DNA of 64,000 nucleotides from Rossellomorea pakistanensis (GCF_016908495.1 NZ_JAFBDZ010000001.1:124001-188000); one strand, 5' to 3'. Shown: positions 1 to 9,653, counted from the stretch's first letter. The notes: generated by a model not told the origin, from the letters alone. Numbers and translations are program-made.

Positions 1-501
1 GATTCCAGATAAAGTGGGTCCAATCGCAGGAGCAAAAGTAATGACAATCCCAATTGTCCCCATTGCCGAACCCCTTTTATCAATAGGAACGATGGAGAAA
101 ACTACATTTGTTAGTAAAGGAAAGAGCAGCCCGGTTCCCGCCGCTTGAAGCAGCCTTCCGATTAAAAGAACTTCGATCCCTGGTGAGATGGCTGCTACAA
201 ATGTCCCAACCGTAAAAAATCCCATAGCTCCAAGGAATAAGCTTCTTGTTGTAAACCGCTGAATTAAATAAGCGGTGACTGGTATGAGTACACCGATAAC
301 AAGGAGATATCCAGTTGTCAACCATTGCGCGGTACTCGGTGCGATTCCGAAGTCATCCATAATTTTTGACAATGCTACATTAAGTAGCGTTTCATTCAAA
401 ATGGCTACAAACACACCTAAAATCATAATCATGACCAACAAAAAGTTGCTTCTGCTCCCAAATGTCCCACCGTTTAAATGCGATTCGGTTTGATTTTTCA
501 A
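1..501 (-). CDS. MFS drug-efflux transporter, DHA2 (EmrB/QacA) type, 5' part only
   Basis: Reading the minus strand from 501 to the window edge gives 167 residues of a multi-spanning membrane protein; the C-terminal part lies outside the window. Visible features are the first helices, the region around LNVALSKIMDDF and TAQWLTTGYLL typical of 14-helix DHA2 transporters, and the motif A-like loop with GRLLQAAGTGLLFP. It probably exports drugs or other hydrophobic compounds by proton antiport. The start is a TTG at 501 chosen because AAAGGAG lies about 8 bases upstream at 508-515. It follows an AraC regulator on the same strand after 164 bases, which may control it. Family assignment is good; substrate is unknown. 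Confidence 0.85.
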   Translation of the reverse strand, partial: MKNQTESHLNGGTFGSRSNFLLVMIMILGVFVAILNETLLNVALSKIMDDFGIAPSTAQWLTTGYLLVIGVLIPVTAYLIQRFTTRSLFLGAMGFFTVGTFVAAISPGIEVLLIGRLLQAAGTGLLFPLLTNVVFSIVPIDKRGSAMGTIGIVITFAPAIGPTLSGI

Positions 502-665
502 TTTCTTTCTCCTTTCAATAGGCAAAATGCCTTATTAAAGTATTGTTGTATCTTCGGTAGGAAAGTAACATGATAGGATCATCGTCCTTTCTATGGTTTG
601 GGGGACCATTCTTTCATAGAAGAAAATTCCTTTTTATCCTAACATGAAATAGCTCATGTGATTTC

Positions 666-1460
666 TTATCGATTGCTATATTGATGAATTTGATCGAGAA
701 AATTCTTCATCAACAGGGGCAGGGAAATCAGGATAGGCGGATCGTCTAAACGGGGAGGGTAAAGTATAACTTCCTTCCGTATAACGGAGTAAGAGGGTTC
801 TACGATGATGGGCTCCTTCGATCGTGTACGCAAGGTGTTATGCGGGAGCAAGATATCGGTGGTTTTCATCCCCCAGGAGACCGATGTAGCCATCAAGTAA
901 TAAGTTCCGCGTTTGACGTTTGTGAAACAAAAATCCCCTAAAGAAGGAAGTAATGTTCCGTATAGAGGGGGACCTTCAGGAATGGGTTTAGAAAATAAAC
1001 CAATTAGAATGACACCCTCAAAGGGCAGCTCCGATTTAATAGTCCCTTCAATTTTGGCGTGTTGGAATGCAGCAGGATTTAACGTACGCCAATCGCCAAG
1101 TCTTTGTAATGATTGGAAGTGGTCCTCTGCTTGTATCGTCGAATTCCGAAACTGGGACGGCGTCATTCCTACCCGTTCAGAAAATCGGGACGTGAAAGTT
1201 CCCAGGCTTTGTTGACCAATCTCCAACCCTACATCGCGTACACTCAAATCAGTCCATATTAACAGTTCTTTTGCTTTTTGTAGTCGGAGCGAAGAGACAT
1301 AATATAAGGGGGAGAGTCCTATTCTTTCTTTAAACATGCGTGTGAAATGGTACGGACTATAGGCCACATGACCTGCTAAACGAGAAAGCGAAAGAGGTTC
1401 ATAGATATGTTGATGAATATATTCGATTGCTTCGTCTATTTCTGAATATCGGTCCGTCAT
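666..1460 (-). CDS. AraC family transcriptional regulator
   Basis: A 264-residue protein with two AraC helix-turn-helix units at the N-terminus (about residues 5-100; LSRLAGHVAYSPYHFTRMFK then the second helix pair ending GMTPSQFR). The C-terminal 150 residues look like a small-molecule sensor domain, as in Rob/SoxS-like or GyrI-like regulators, but I cannot assign it firmly. Starting at ATG 1460 uses the GGAAGGAG at 1471-1478; a longer frame from TTG 1478 would run through that ribosome binding site. It lies immediately upstream of the MFS exporter in the same direction, so it most likely activates efflux in response to a drug. DNA-binding family certain, target inferred. Confidence 0.88.
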   Translation of the reverse strand: MTDRYSEIDEAIEYIHQHIYEPLSLSRLAGHVAYSPYHFTRMFKERIGLSPLYYVSSLRLQKAKELLIWTDLSVRDVGLEIGQQSLGTFTSRFSERVGMTPSQFRNSTIQAEDHFQSLQRLGDWRTLNPAAFQHAKIEGTIKSELPFEGVILIGLFSKPIPEGPPLYGTLLPSLGDFCFTNVKRGTYYLMATSVSWGMKTTDILLPHNTLRTRSKEPIIVEPSYSVIRKEVILYPPRLDDPPILISLPLLMKNFLDQIHQYSNR

Positions 1461-1478
1461 GATTTCTTCTCCTTCCAA

Positions 1479-2411
1479 TTAACAGTTCTCTTTTAGCATA
1501 ATAATGATTGTGCAATTAGGTAAAAGCAGCAATCCGATTCATGATCTGGTCCTTTTTATGAAGGAAATTCAGATTTTCTTGATGTAATATAGGAAACTCC
1601 CGGAATTTTTTGAATACCGCCATAATAATCGGTCTAATGATAGTGGATTGTTGTTAGTTTTAAAAAAAATCACATTGTCTTCCTGAGATAAACTCTTTTA
1701 TCTAGTTGAGTTTGTCTTAAATTCTTTCCATTGTTTTTATATTTGGTCCGATTCTATAATTCTGATCTTCTTTTTTCTATTTTCAACTTCAGGTGTTCTT
1801 CTTCGTTTGAATATAAAAACACTCTTATAGACAATATTATCCAAAGGGGTAAAACGGTGCAACTTATAAAAGGGCTGTTTTCTAAAAGATTGTTGTTTTT
1901 ATAATGTGTATTGAGAAAATGAATTTTTGTAAAAAGATTGATTGGAAAGAGGAAAGTGCGAAACTCCTGCGGAAGCAGCGGGACGGGTGAGACTTAAGCA
2001 GGGTAATGCGACGAGGAGGCTCTCCGACCGCCCGCCGAAAGCGAGCATCTTTTGAGAGGAAATCAGCAAACCCTATTCAAGTAGCAACAAATATTACGAA
2101 AACAGCTTTTATACATAATGAAGTTTCTAATAAAACAGTCAAACTTAATTTCAAATCCACAAAATGATTTAAATTTTGATAGTAAAAAATGATTTATCAT
2201 TCTATAAATATCATATGAAGTAACAATAAAAATCATTTGCAATCTATTGACCTGTTAACCCATCAACCCTATAATTGAAATATGTAGAATTTTCAATAAT
2301 TTCATAGAAAGGAGGCAGGTTACACAATAACAGTAAAATGGCTAACTATGGGTAAAAACGATATGGATACGAGAGTGAGTAGGAATAAAAATGAACTTGG
2401 AGGATCGCGAC
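1479..2411. other. Long intergenic region containing a repeat
   Basis: No convincing gene in either strand. AT-rich sequence with one diverged copy of repeat family A at 1872-2107. The end nearest the downstream phosphoesterase (about 2200-2400) presumably holds its promoter, but I cannot pick out convincing -35/-10 boxes. Confidence 0.6.
1872..2107. repeat. Repeat family A, copy 1 (MITE-like, diverged)
   Basis: Begins GGCTGTTTTC and ends GAAAACAGC, with an inner ATTGTTG / CAACAA pair, and carries the GC-rich core (CTGCGGAAGCAGCGGGAC, GCGACGAGGAGGCTC) seen also at 38607-38816 and 63271-63493. This copy is more diverged on its right side and has lost the strong TTGGAGCGG / CCGCTCCAA stem of the others. 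It encodes nothing. Confidence 0.85.
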
Positions 2412-3371
2412 ATGATTAAAAGGTTTATCTCATTTATTTTGTTAGTTGTTATGGCTTTAGTGTACCCATCTACTATGATAAAAGCTGAAGAAATTTCAAA
2501 TGGGAACAGTGATAAGAAACCAATTCTTACATTTCCAGTTATTAGCGATGTACAGCTTACAGTGGATAACGAAAGAGTTCAAAAACTATTTCATGATACC
2601 TTAAATGATCTCCATTCAATTAATCCTAATTCAGATGCATTGATTATAAATGGTGATATGATTAATGATGGGAAGAAGGAGAGCTACCAAAAATTTTTAG
2701 AAATATTAAATGAGTATCCTCATCCGGAGAAAACCTATTATACTATTGGAAATCATGAATTTTTCAAGAATGATGGAAATGAAGCATCGATTCAAAGATT
2801 TTTAGATTTTACAGGGTATGATAAGGTTTACTATAAGAAAATGATTAAAGGATACCCATTTTTCTTTTTAGGTTCAGAGAGTTGGGGTCCTGTTGGCTCA
2901 CCTACAAAAGACTCTGCTTTCTTAAGTGAAGAGCAATTAAAATGGCTGGAACATTCTCTAAAAATCCATAGTCATTCAAAAAAACCAATGTTCGTTTTCC
3001 TACATCAGCCACTGCCTAACACATTTTATGGAACAGATATTGATTATTATAAAAATGCTGTGATTCAGGACCAAGAACTCAAAGCGATCCTCGCTAAGTA
3101 CCCATCGACTATATTCATTTCAGGTCATATGCATTGGGATCTTCGTTTCCCAAACATGTTTATACAAGATGACTTCACAATGGTTAGTTCTGGGGGCGTA
3201 GACCGAATCTGGGGACCAGATGGAAATGGATATGAAACCATAATCGATTCTACTGGCAGTCAAGGCCTATATATAGAGGTTTATAAAAATCGTGTTGAAA
3301 TTAAAGGTAGGAATTTTGCTAAGAAAGAATGGATAAAAGAGTATCAACATACGGTTTATAACTTAGAGTAA
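2412..3371 (+). CDS. Secreted calcineurin-like metallophosphoesterase
   Basis: 319 residues. N-terminal signal peptide (about residues 1-25, hydrophobic FISFILLVVMALV, then IKAEE). Metallophosphoesterase motifs in order: FPVISDVQ (metal Asp), INGDMIND, GNHEF, LHQPLP and SGHMHWD. It is expected to hydrolyse phosphomonoesters or diesters outside the membrane with a two-metal centre; the substrate is unknown. Start ATG 2412 is favoured by GGAGG at 2399-2403; an upstream in-frame ATG at 2391 lacks a good site. A second, larger phosphoesterase with a LamG domain lies at 39005-40822. A terminator follows at 3461. Confidence 0.88.
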   Translation: MIKRFISFILLVVMALVYPSTMIKAEEISNGNSDKKPILTFPVISDVQLTVDNERVQKLFHDTLNDLHSINPNSDALIINGDMINDGKKESYQKFLEILNEYPHPEKTYYTIGNHEFFKNDGNEASIQRFLDFTGYDKVYYKKMIKGYPFFFLGSESWGPVGSPTKDSAFLSEEQLKWLEHSLKIHSHSKKPMFVFLHQPLPNTFYGTDIDYYKNAVIQDQELKAILAKYPSTIFISGHMHWDLRFPNMFIQDDFTMVSSGGVDRIWGPDGNGYETIIDSTGSQGLYIEVYKNRVEIKGRNFAKKEWIKEYQHTVYNLE

Positions 3372-3460
3372 GAGATTGTATGAAATTTAGGGTAGATTAA
3401 AAAATATCTCGGTAAAGGAGACGGGTATTTTGATTATTCACTTTTTATAACTTTGGGTTT

Positions 3461-3492
3461 GAGCTACCTTTTAGGTGGCTCTTTCTTCTTTT
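3461..3492 (+). terminator. Rho-independent terminator after phosphoesterase
   Basis: Stem GAGCTACC / GGTGGCTC with loop TTTTA, followed by TTTCTTCTTTT on the plus strand. Confidence 0.75.
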
Positions 3493-3534
3493 AGGAGATC
3501 GATGGTGATTAATAAACTTTTAATTAGGTTTACG

Positions 3535-4476
3535 TTAACTTACATTTTCTTTCTTAAAAAATGTTGATAGCTCTTGTTCGATGATCTTGATTTCTTCTAA
3601 GAATAAAGTGCTTTTATTATATCCTATATGAATCCCTATACTTGGCAGCTGTTCCCCGAGTGGGATCATTTTCATTCGGGAAGTAGGGAAATTAGGAAAT
3701 TGAAAAAGACCTGTTCTAGGTAAAATAATGTAGCCTTTTCCAGAGGTAAGATAAGTAGTCATCACATTAAAATCATCAACAACTTGAAACCTATTAATAT
3801 TTAATCTACTTAAAATGGAATTCACCAAGTTAGTATTATTAGCTAATATAGGGTTATCGAATAGCAGGTAAGGCTTATCTAACTTATATATATGATCGAT
3901 ATTATTTTGAATAATGGCCGAATCTTCATCAGAACAGATAAGGACCATATCATCTTCTATTAATGGTCGATGATAGAAATTCGTTTTTTGCTCATTATGA
4001 TAGTAGATTCCTAAGTGAATGCCATCATAATGAATTAATTCTTTTATGATATTCGTTGGTCTTGTTACAAATCTATACTCTAAATGAGGGAAATGATCAC
4101 TTAGTACAGAAATAATGGCTTTTGTGAAAACTGGGGCAAGCCAAGAGTTAATCCCAATCTTAAAATCTTTATTATTATTTGTAACATCTTTAATAGATGT
4201 TTCGTATCCTGATACGTTGAAATCTGTTAGAACGGTAGAGGCATTACTTAATTCTCGAAGTAATTGTATTGCATAAGGCAGAAAGTAATATCCTTGATTA
4301 GATAATCTAACTCCCTCCCAGCTTCTTTCCAGTAATGTATAGCCCAAGCTTTCTTCTAATTTTCGAATTCTTGTACTTAGTGTAGGCTGCGTAATATGAA
4401 GACTAGCCGCAGCTTTGGATATGCTTTTTTTATGTGCAACGGTTAAAAATGATTCTATGCCTTCTAAATCCATCAT
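3535..4476 (-). CDS. LysR family transcriptional regulator
   Basis: 313 residues with the LysR winged helix at residues 1-62 (LEGIESFLTVAHKKSISKAA, then ITQPTLSTRIRKLEESLG) and a periplasmic-binding-like effector domain (about 95-300). The start at ATG 4476 is set by AAAGGA at 4485-4490; a longer start would lie inside it. It is transcribed divergently from the M20/permease/amidohydrolase operon at 4710, the usual arrangement for a LysR activator of a catabolic operon, so it probably senses the substrate or product of that pathway. Family certain, ligand unknown. Confidence 0.92.
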   Translation of the reverse strand: MMDLEGIESFLTVAHKKSISKAAASLHITQPTLSTRIRKLEESLGYTLLERSWEGVRLSNQGYYFLPYAIQLLRELSNASTVLTDFNVSGYETSIKDVTNNNKDFKIGINSWLAPVFTKAIISVLSDHFPHLEYRFVTRPTNIIKELIHYDGIHLGIYYHNEQKTNFYHRPLIEDDMVLICSDEDSAIIQNNIDHIYKLDKPYLLFDNPILANNTNLVNSILSRLNINRFQVVDDFNVMTTYLTSGKGYIILPRTGLFQFPNFPTSRMKMIPLGEQLPSIGIHIGYNKSTLFLEEIKIIEQELSTFFKKENVS

Positions 4477-4617
4477 AAAACACATCCTTTTGCTAGATTC
4501 CTCTATATTACCTTAATTTTAGAGGGTCCTCAATAACATTAAATGACATATAAAAAGTATTTATATCCTATTTGCCTCCCATTACATAAGGGTTTAATAA
4601 GGGTATAAAAATTTTTT

Positions 4618-4682
4618 ATTACTAATTTGTAATAGAGCGGTGCTATCATTATTTTGTATTTAATTATCTGAAAAATTAAATA
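4618..4682. promoter_or_regulatory. Candidate LysR operator region of the amidohydrolase operon
   Basis: The 230-base divergent gap contains two dyads: ATTAC-N6-GTAAT at 4618-4633 and TATTTAAT-N10-ATTAAATA at 4657-4682, the second just before the ribosome binding site of the first amidohydrolase. A direct repeat ATAAGGGT lies just upstream at about 4586-4605. Location and symmetry fit regulator binding; no binding is proven and the region is AT-rich, so chance dyads are possible. Confidence 0.4.
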
Positions 4683-4709
4683 ATTCAGAATGTCAAGGAG
4701 GAAACGATC

Positions 4710-5936
4710 ATGCTTAACGCTAGTATTGATGATCCATTCATGAAAGAGGTTCAAGACAAAGTGAAGGAGTGGAGAAGACATTTACATCGAAATCCAGAGT
4801 TGTCTTTTAAAGAAGAAAAAACCTCGCAATTTGTTTTTGATGAACTTATGTCATTTGGCGGGTTGAAAGTTACGCGTCCCACTAGGACAAGTGTTATGGC
4901 TAGACTTATTGGAGAAAAGCCTGGAAAAGTTTTAGGATTACGAGCTGATATGGATGCTCTTCCCATACAGGAAGAAACGAACCTCGAGTTTGCATCAGAT
5001 ACTGCTGGTGTCATGCATGCTTGTGGTCATGATGGACACACTGCCATGCTTCTTGGTGCTGCAAAAATCCTGAGTCAAAGGAAAGATGAAATCAGGGGAG
5101 AAATAAGGTTTATTTTCCAGCACGCTGAGGAATTACCCCCTGGAGGAGCCCAAGAGTTAGTGAGAAGAGGGGTTGTGGATGATGTCGATTATATTGTTGG
5201 TCTACACCTCATGTCGACACTTTCAAAAGGGAAAATCGGTATTGTTTATGGGCCGATCACTTCGAACTCAGATACGTTCGATTTAAAAATAAAAGGCAAG
5301 GGAGGTCACTCCTCTCAACCTGAAAATTCTATTGATCCGATCGCTATGAGTGCTCAAATTATTAGCAATCTTCAACAGATCGTTTCTCGAAATTTAGACC
5401 CTTCCGAAAAGCTGGTCGTTTCGACGACAACCTTACAGGCAGGGACAGCTAAAAACGTCATCCCCGAAACGGTTCAGATTGGTGGTTCTGTTAGATCGTT
5501 CAGCCCTAATGTAAGAAAACAGGCCGTTTCCTTAATTGAACGAATCGTAAAAGGTGTAACCGAAGCACATGGTGGTTCCTATGAGTTTCACTATCAATAC
5601 GGCTATGATTCGGTTATTAACGATTTAGAGCTCACGAAAGCAGTGGAAGAATTAATCGTTGAAGAGTTTGGTAGTGAATATGTAGAGCATGGAGAAGGAA
5701 TGATGGGCGGAGAAGACTTTTCTGCATACTTGGCAAAAGCACCTGGCTGCTTTGTTGCGGTAGGAGCACGAAATGAGGAGAAGGGTATTATGTACCCACA
5801 TCATCATCCGCGATTTGATATTGATGAAGAGGCTTTGAAGGATGGGGTTCGTATTTTAGTAAATCTACCAAAAAAAATATTATGTAACCAAAAAGATTCG
5901 ATTTCTCGAACAAACTCAAGGAAGGAGCTTATCTAA
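4710..5936 (+). CDS. M20D family amidohydrolase (N-acyl amino acid / hippurate hydrolase type), copy 1
   Basis: 408 residues. Metal and catalytic motifs of the M20D peptidases are all present: RADMDALP near residue 80, HACGHDGH (Cys105, His107), QHAEELPPGGA (Glu140/141) and the C-terminal PHHHPRF. A dimerisation domain lies between about 185 and 300 (GKGGHSSQPE). Expected to cleave an amide bond of an N-acylated amino acid or similar conjugate in the cytoplasm. Start ATG 4710 follows AAGGAGG at 4695-4701. It overlaps the next gene by one base and the two proteins are clear paralogues. This copy has a roughly 15-residue longer polar tail (SISRTNSRKELI). Exact substrate unknown. Confidence 0.9.
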   Translation: MLNASIDDPFMKEVQDKVKEWRRHLHRNPELSFKEEKTSQFVFDELMSFGGLKVTRPTRTSVMARLIGEKPGKVLGLRADMDALPIQEETNLEFASDTAGVMHACGHDGHTAMLLGAAKILSQRKDEIRGEIRFIFQHAEELPPGGAQELVRRGVVDDVDYIVGLHLMSTLSKGKIGIVYGPITSNSDTFDLKIKGKGGHSSQPENSIDPIAMSAQIISNLQQIVSRNLDPSEKLVVSTTTLQAGTAKNVIPETVQIGGSVRSFSPNVRKQAVSLIERIVKGVTEAHGGSYEFHYQYGYDSVINDLELTKAVEELIVEEFGSEYVEHGEGMMGGEDFSAYLAKAPGCFVAVGARNEEKGIMYPHHHPRFDIDEEALKDGVRILVNLPKKILCNQKDSISRTNSRKELI

Positions 5937-7126
5937 TGATTGAAACAGTAAAGATGGAAGAACTAGTGGATGAAGTTAAAAGTACGGTCATTCAATGGAG
6001 AAGATACCTCCATCAAAATCCTGAATTATCGTTTCAGGAAGAAAAAACCTCGCAATTTGTCTATGAAACTCTTGAAAGTTTTGGGAACTTAATCGTATCT
6101 AGACCAACGAGGACAAGCGTTGTGGCTCGCTTAATCGGTGAAAAACCAGGAAGGGTTCTAGCTATGCGTGCTGATATGGATGCACTTCCGATTAAAGAGG
6201 AAAATGACTTCAGTTTTGTATCCGCAAATCCAGGGGTCATGCATGCTTGCGGTCATGACGGACATACAGCTATGTTATTAGGTGCTGCAAAAGTTCTTTC
6301 ACAATTAAAGGAACAATTAAATGGAGAAGTTCGATTTATTTTTCAACATGCCGAGGAAGTTCCACCAGGAGGAGCAATAGAAATGGTGAACGCTGGAGTA
6401 TTAAAAGGGGTAGATCAGGTCATTGGTCTTCATTTAGCATCCCCTTTCGAAACAGGGAAGATTGGGATTGGATATGGTCCGGTCTCAGCGAACTGCGATG
6501 TTTTTAACATTACGATTAATGGGAAAGGTGGCCATTCTTCTCAGCCTGATACGGCAATCGATCCTGTCACGATTAGTTCTCAAGTGGTCAATAATCTTCA
6601 ACATATCGTATCAAGAAATATTGCTACTCGTGAGAAAGTAGTGATCTCTGTCACTCAAATACATGGAGGTTCAGCACAAAATATTATCCCTCAAAATGTA
6701 AAACTAAATGGAACAGTCCGAAGCTTTGATCAAGAAGTAAGAAAGGAAATCCCTAGTTTAATGGAGAGAATTATTAAAGGGATAACGGAAGCACACGGCG
6801 CTACCTACAACTTTGATTATGAATTTGGCTACGATTCCGTTGTAAACGATGAAGATTTGACAACGAAACTTGAGGAAATGGTAGAAGACGTTTTCGGTCC
6901 AGACTTTATCCTTAATCTAGAGCCGGGTGCCATGATGGGAAGTGAAGATTTTTCTGCATTTTCAAAAGAGGTGCCTGGGTGTTTCCTATTAGTGGCTGCT
7001 GGAAATGAACAAGAAGGGATTGTCTATCCACACCACCATCCACGGTTTACCGTTGATGAAGAAGCACTTGAGCATGGATTGAAAATTCTTGTAAATGCTC
7101 CATTTAAACTTAATGTGAATCCTTAA
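5936..7126 (+). CDS. M20D family amidohydrolase, copy 2
   Basis: 396 residues, paralogue of the preceding enzyme along its whole length, with the same metal motifs (RADMDALPIKEE, HACGHDGHTAM, QHAEEVPPGGA, YPHHHPRF). Its ATG shares a base with the upstream stop (TAATG), which implies translational coupling; AAGGAAGGAG lies upstream. Two adjacent paralogues suggest either a heteromeric enzyme or two related substrates. The differences concentrate in the lid domain (about residues 185-300), fitting altered specificity, but that is inference. Confidence 0.9.
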   Translation: MIETVKMEELVDEVKSTVIQWRRYLHQNPELSFQEEKTSQFVYETLESFGNLIVSRPTRTSVVARLIGEKPGRVLAMRADMDALPIKEENDFSFVSANPGVMHACGHDGHTAMLLGAAKVLSQLKEQLNGEVRFIFQHAEEVPPGGAIEMVNAGVLKGVDQVIGLHLASPFETGKIGIGYGPVSANCDVFNITINGKGGHSSQPDTAIDPVTISSQVVNNLQHIVSRNIATREKVVISVTQIHGGSAQNIIPQNVKLNGTVRSFDQEVRKEIPSLMERIIKGITEAHGATYNFDYEFGYDSVVNDEDLTTKLEEMVEDVFGPDFILNLEPGAMMGSEDFSAFSKEVPGCFLLVAAGNEQEGIVYPHHHPRFTVDEEALEHGLKILVNAPFKLNVNP

Positions 7127-7180
7127 AAAATCAATTTTTTAAGTTAAAGTAACCCATAGAAAGAAGGTAGGTATTTAGTG

Positions 7181-8368
7181 ATGGATCCAGTAGTAGCAAC
7201 CTTGATCGTATTAGCTATCATTACAGTAGGGGAAGTCGTGTCGATAGCGACCCGAGCAAAAGTGCCGACGCTCCTCGTGGTCATGATCGGTATCTTTATC
7301 CTTTTTAAAACAGGAATTATCCCTTCAAACATCATTGAAGCATCGACATTTGCCGTGGTAGGTGCTGTACTACAACCAGCACTGCTGGTTCATATGGGAA
7401 CCTTGATTCCGATGAAGGTGATGAAAAGTCAATATCAAGCTGTTCTTATAACGTTAATTGGTATTACGATTTCCGTCTTCCTTATGCTGCTAGTCATTCC
7501 CCTGTTTTTTGGATATGGAACGGCTGTTGCAGGTGCTGGACCGTTAACAGGGGGATTAATTGCATACCTTGTGACATCAGAGGCTCTTCAAGAAGCAGGA
7601 CTGGCTTCCTTAGTGGCTATCCCTATTATTGTCTTAACACTTCAAGGAGTCATTGGTATGCCATTAACATCCCTTTTACTACGTAAACATTCCCTTAATC
7701 TTAGACGATCCATGGATGCAGGTACATATGTGGCAGCTGCTGTCGCAGAAGCTAAAGTACCAGAATCGGAGATAGTAAACGCAGCGTCAGAAAAAAAACC
7801 ACTGATTCCGAAAAAGTATATGCAAAGTAGTTTCATTCTATTATTCCTGATTTTTATCGGCGGTGCTCTTGCCGTTGGGTTAGAAAACGTAACGGGGATT
7901 AGCTACAGCCTTTTTGGATTAGTCATAGGGATTTTTGGAGCATATATTGGGTTTTATCCAGATAAAGTATTAGAAAGAGCAAATGGCTTTAGTATAGCGA
8001 TGGTGGGTTTAGTCTTTATTGTCGTTAGTTCTTTAGCATCCATTACGTGGGCAAATATCGTTAGTGTTCTACCAGCAGTAGCGACTATTCTTATTGTAGG
8101 GACAATCGGTTTAGTCATCGGTGGTTTCATAGGATCAAAACTATTTAAATGGGATCCGACTAAAGGAATATCCGTAGTTTTAACGGCGATGTATGGATTT
8201 CCAGCCGACTATCTCATCTCCCAAGAGGTAAGTCGTAGTATGGGGAGAACGAAGGAAGAAGAAGAACAAATCCTGAACGAAATTTTACCTCCAATGCTTA
8301 TCGGTGGATTTACTTCTGTAACAGTAGGTTCTGTCATCATCGCTAGTATATTAGTAAAAACCTTATAG
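7181..8368 (+). CDS. Polytopic membrane protein, probable substrate permease
   Basis: 395 residues, strongly hydrophobic with about 10-11 membrane segments, a soluble loop near residues 160-210 (LRKHSLNLRRSMDAGTYVA...) and a second GTIGLVIGGFIGSKLF segment near the end. I do not recognise the family with confidence; it could belong to the DUF3100 group or another ion-coupled carrier superfamily. Its position between amidohydrolase genes in one operon suggests it carries the substrate or product of these enzymes. ATG 7181 is preferred over GTG 7178; GGTAGGT lies about 8 bases upstream. Confidence 0.7.
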   Translation: MDPVVATLIVLAIITVGEVVSIATRAKVPTLLVVMIGIFILFKTGIIPSNIIEASTFAVVGAVLQPALLVHMGTLIPMKVMKSQYQAVLITLIGITISVFLMLLVIPLFFGYGTAVAGAGPLTGGLIAYLVTSEALQEAGLASLVAIPIIVLTLQGVIGMPLTSLLLRKHSLNLRRSMDAGTYVAAAVAEAKVPESEIVNAASEKKPLIPKKYMQSSFILLFLIFIGGALAVGLENVTGISYSLFGLVIGIFGAYIGFYPDKVLERANGFSIAMVGLVFIVVSSLASITWANIVSVLPAVATILIVGTIGLVIGGFIGSKLFKWDPTKGISVVLTAMYGFPADYLISQEVSRSMGRTKEEEEQILNEILPPMLIGGFTSVTVGSVIIASILVKTL

Positions 8369-8381
8369 GAGGCGATAAAAT

Positions 8382-9653
8382 ATGACATATAAGTTAATTA
8401 AAAATGCAAACCTTATTGATGGGACAGGGAAGGAAATTGTAGCAAATGCGGGAGTACTCATTCAAAATAATCTTATTGTGGCTGCAGGGGAAATGAATGA
8501 TATCAAAATTCCAAATCAATATGTAGAAATGATTGATGCCCAAAATGGATATATTCTTCCAGGATTATTTGATACGCATGTTCATATGATGTTGGAAATC
8601 AAGGATATAAGAGAAACCCTTGTCAGCCCTTTTTCCCTTAAGTTTTATCAGTCTGTAGAATACATGAAACGGACCATTAATGCAGGCATCACCTCTGTCC
8701 GTGATGCTGGTTTTACAGACCTTGGTGTTAAACAAGCAGTAGAAAAAGGGCTTATTTCGGGTCCACGTATGCAATTCAGTGTCAACCCATTGACTATTAC
8801 GGGAGGGCATGGAGATTCATGGATGCATTCAGGATTAGATATAACAAGTAAAAGTTACCCAGGTATGCCGTTTGGGGTTTGCGATGGACCCGAACAAGTC
8901 CGACAAAAGGTGCGGGAAATGCTGAGGGCAGGAGCGGATATTATCAAAGTCCATGCAACTGGGGGAGTGATGAGTCCAACCGATCATCCAGAGTTTACTC
9001 AATTTTCCCAGGAAGAATTATCGGTCATCGTTCAAGAGGCAGCGTATCGTCGCGGAATCAAGGTAATGGCACACGCCCAAGGAGCAGAAGGAATCAAAAA
9101 CGCTGTCAGAGCGGGGATTCACTCGATAGAGCATGGAATCTTTTTGGATGAAGAGGCGATAGAACTCATGCTTATGAAAGGTACCTATCTAGTTCCAACC
9201 CTACTAGCTTCAGTATCCGTACTAGAAGCAAGTAAAGTAAATGAAAACATGCCTGATTATGCTGTAAGTAAAGCTCGTGAAGTAGTAGATATTCATCGTG
9301 AGAGCATCTCCAAAGCTCATAAAGCGGGTGTAAAAATTGCTATGGGGACAGATGCAGGGGTAATGCCGCATGGTACGAACTTACGTGAACTTGGATTGAT
9401 GTGCGATATTGGGATGTCCCCAATGGAAGCCATTGTTTCAACAACAAAGGTGGCAGCTGAATGTATGTGCTGGGAAGATACGTTAGGAACAATAGAAAAG
9501 GGGAAAATAGCCGATTTTATTATTACAAAAACGAACCCTCTAGAGGATATTAGATCCCTTGAAGATAGTGATAATATAGTAGTTGTTGCAAAGGCTGGAG
9601 AGATTAAAAAAGATTTGCGGGTAGGTCGGAAGCAAATGATAGCTCACATATAA
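8382..9653 (+). CDS. Imidazolonepropionase-like metal-dependent amidohydrolase
   Basis: 423 residues of the amidohydrolase superfamily: N-terminal beta domain (about 1-55), TIM barrel with DTHVHM (His66, His68), the DIIKVHATGG segment whose Lys is the usual carbamylated metal bridge, MAHAQG and IEHG histidines, and MGTDAGV with the catalytic Asp; a C-terminal beta segment GTIEKGKIADFIITK closes it. Relatives include prolidases and imidazolonepropionase-like enzymes acting on cyclic amides or Xaa-Pro dipeptides. AGGAGG precedes ATG 8382 by 9 bases. It is the last gene of the LysR-linked operon and may act on the product of the M20 enzymes. Confidence 0.88.
   Translation: MTYKLIKNANLIDGTGKEIVANAGVLIQNNLIVAAGEMNDIKIPNQYVEMIDAQNGYILPGLFDTHVHMMLEIKDIRETLVSPFSLKFYQSVEYMKRTINAGITSVRDAGFTDLGVKQAVEKGLISGPRMQFSVNPLTITGGHGDSWMHSGLDITSKSYPGMPFGVCDGPEQVRQKVREMLRAGADIIKVHATGGVMSPTDHPEFTQFSQEELSVIVQEAAYRRGIKVMAHAQGAEGIKNAVRAGIHSIEHGIFLDEEAIELMLMKGTYLVPTLLASVSVLEASKVNENMPDYAVSKAREVVDIHRESISKAHKAGVKIAMGTDAGVMPHGTNLRELGLMCDIGMSPMEAIVSTTKVAAECMCWEDTLGTIEKGKIADFIITKTNPLEDIRSLEDSDNIVVVAKAGEIKKDLRVGRKQMIAHI

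Noticed and set aside
580..625. CTATGGTTTGGGGGACCATT...TTCATAG as another family B copy
   Set aside because: Only loosely similar, arms do not match the family signature; may be a local hairpin between the AraC and MFS genes.
7122..7145. TTAAAAAA-TCAA-TTTTTTAA between the second M20 gene and the permease as a terminator
   Set aside because: Stem consists only of A-T pairs and the downstream genes have the right spacing for one operon; at best weak attenuation.
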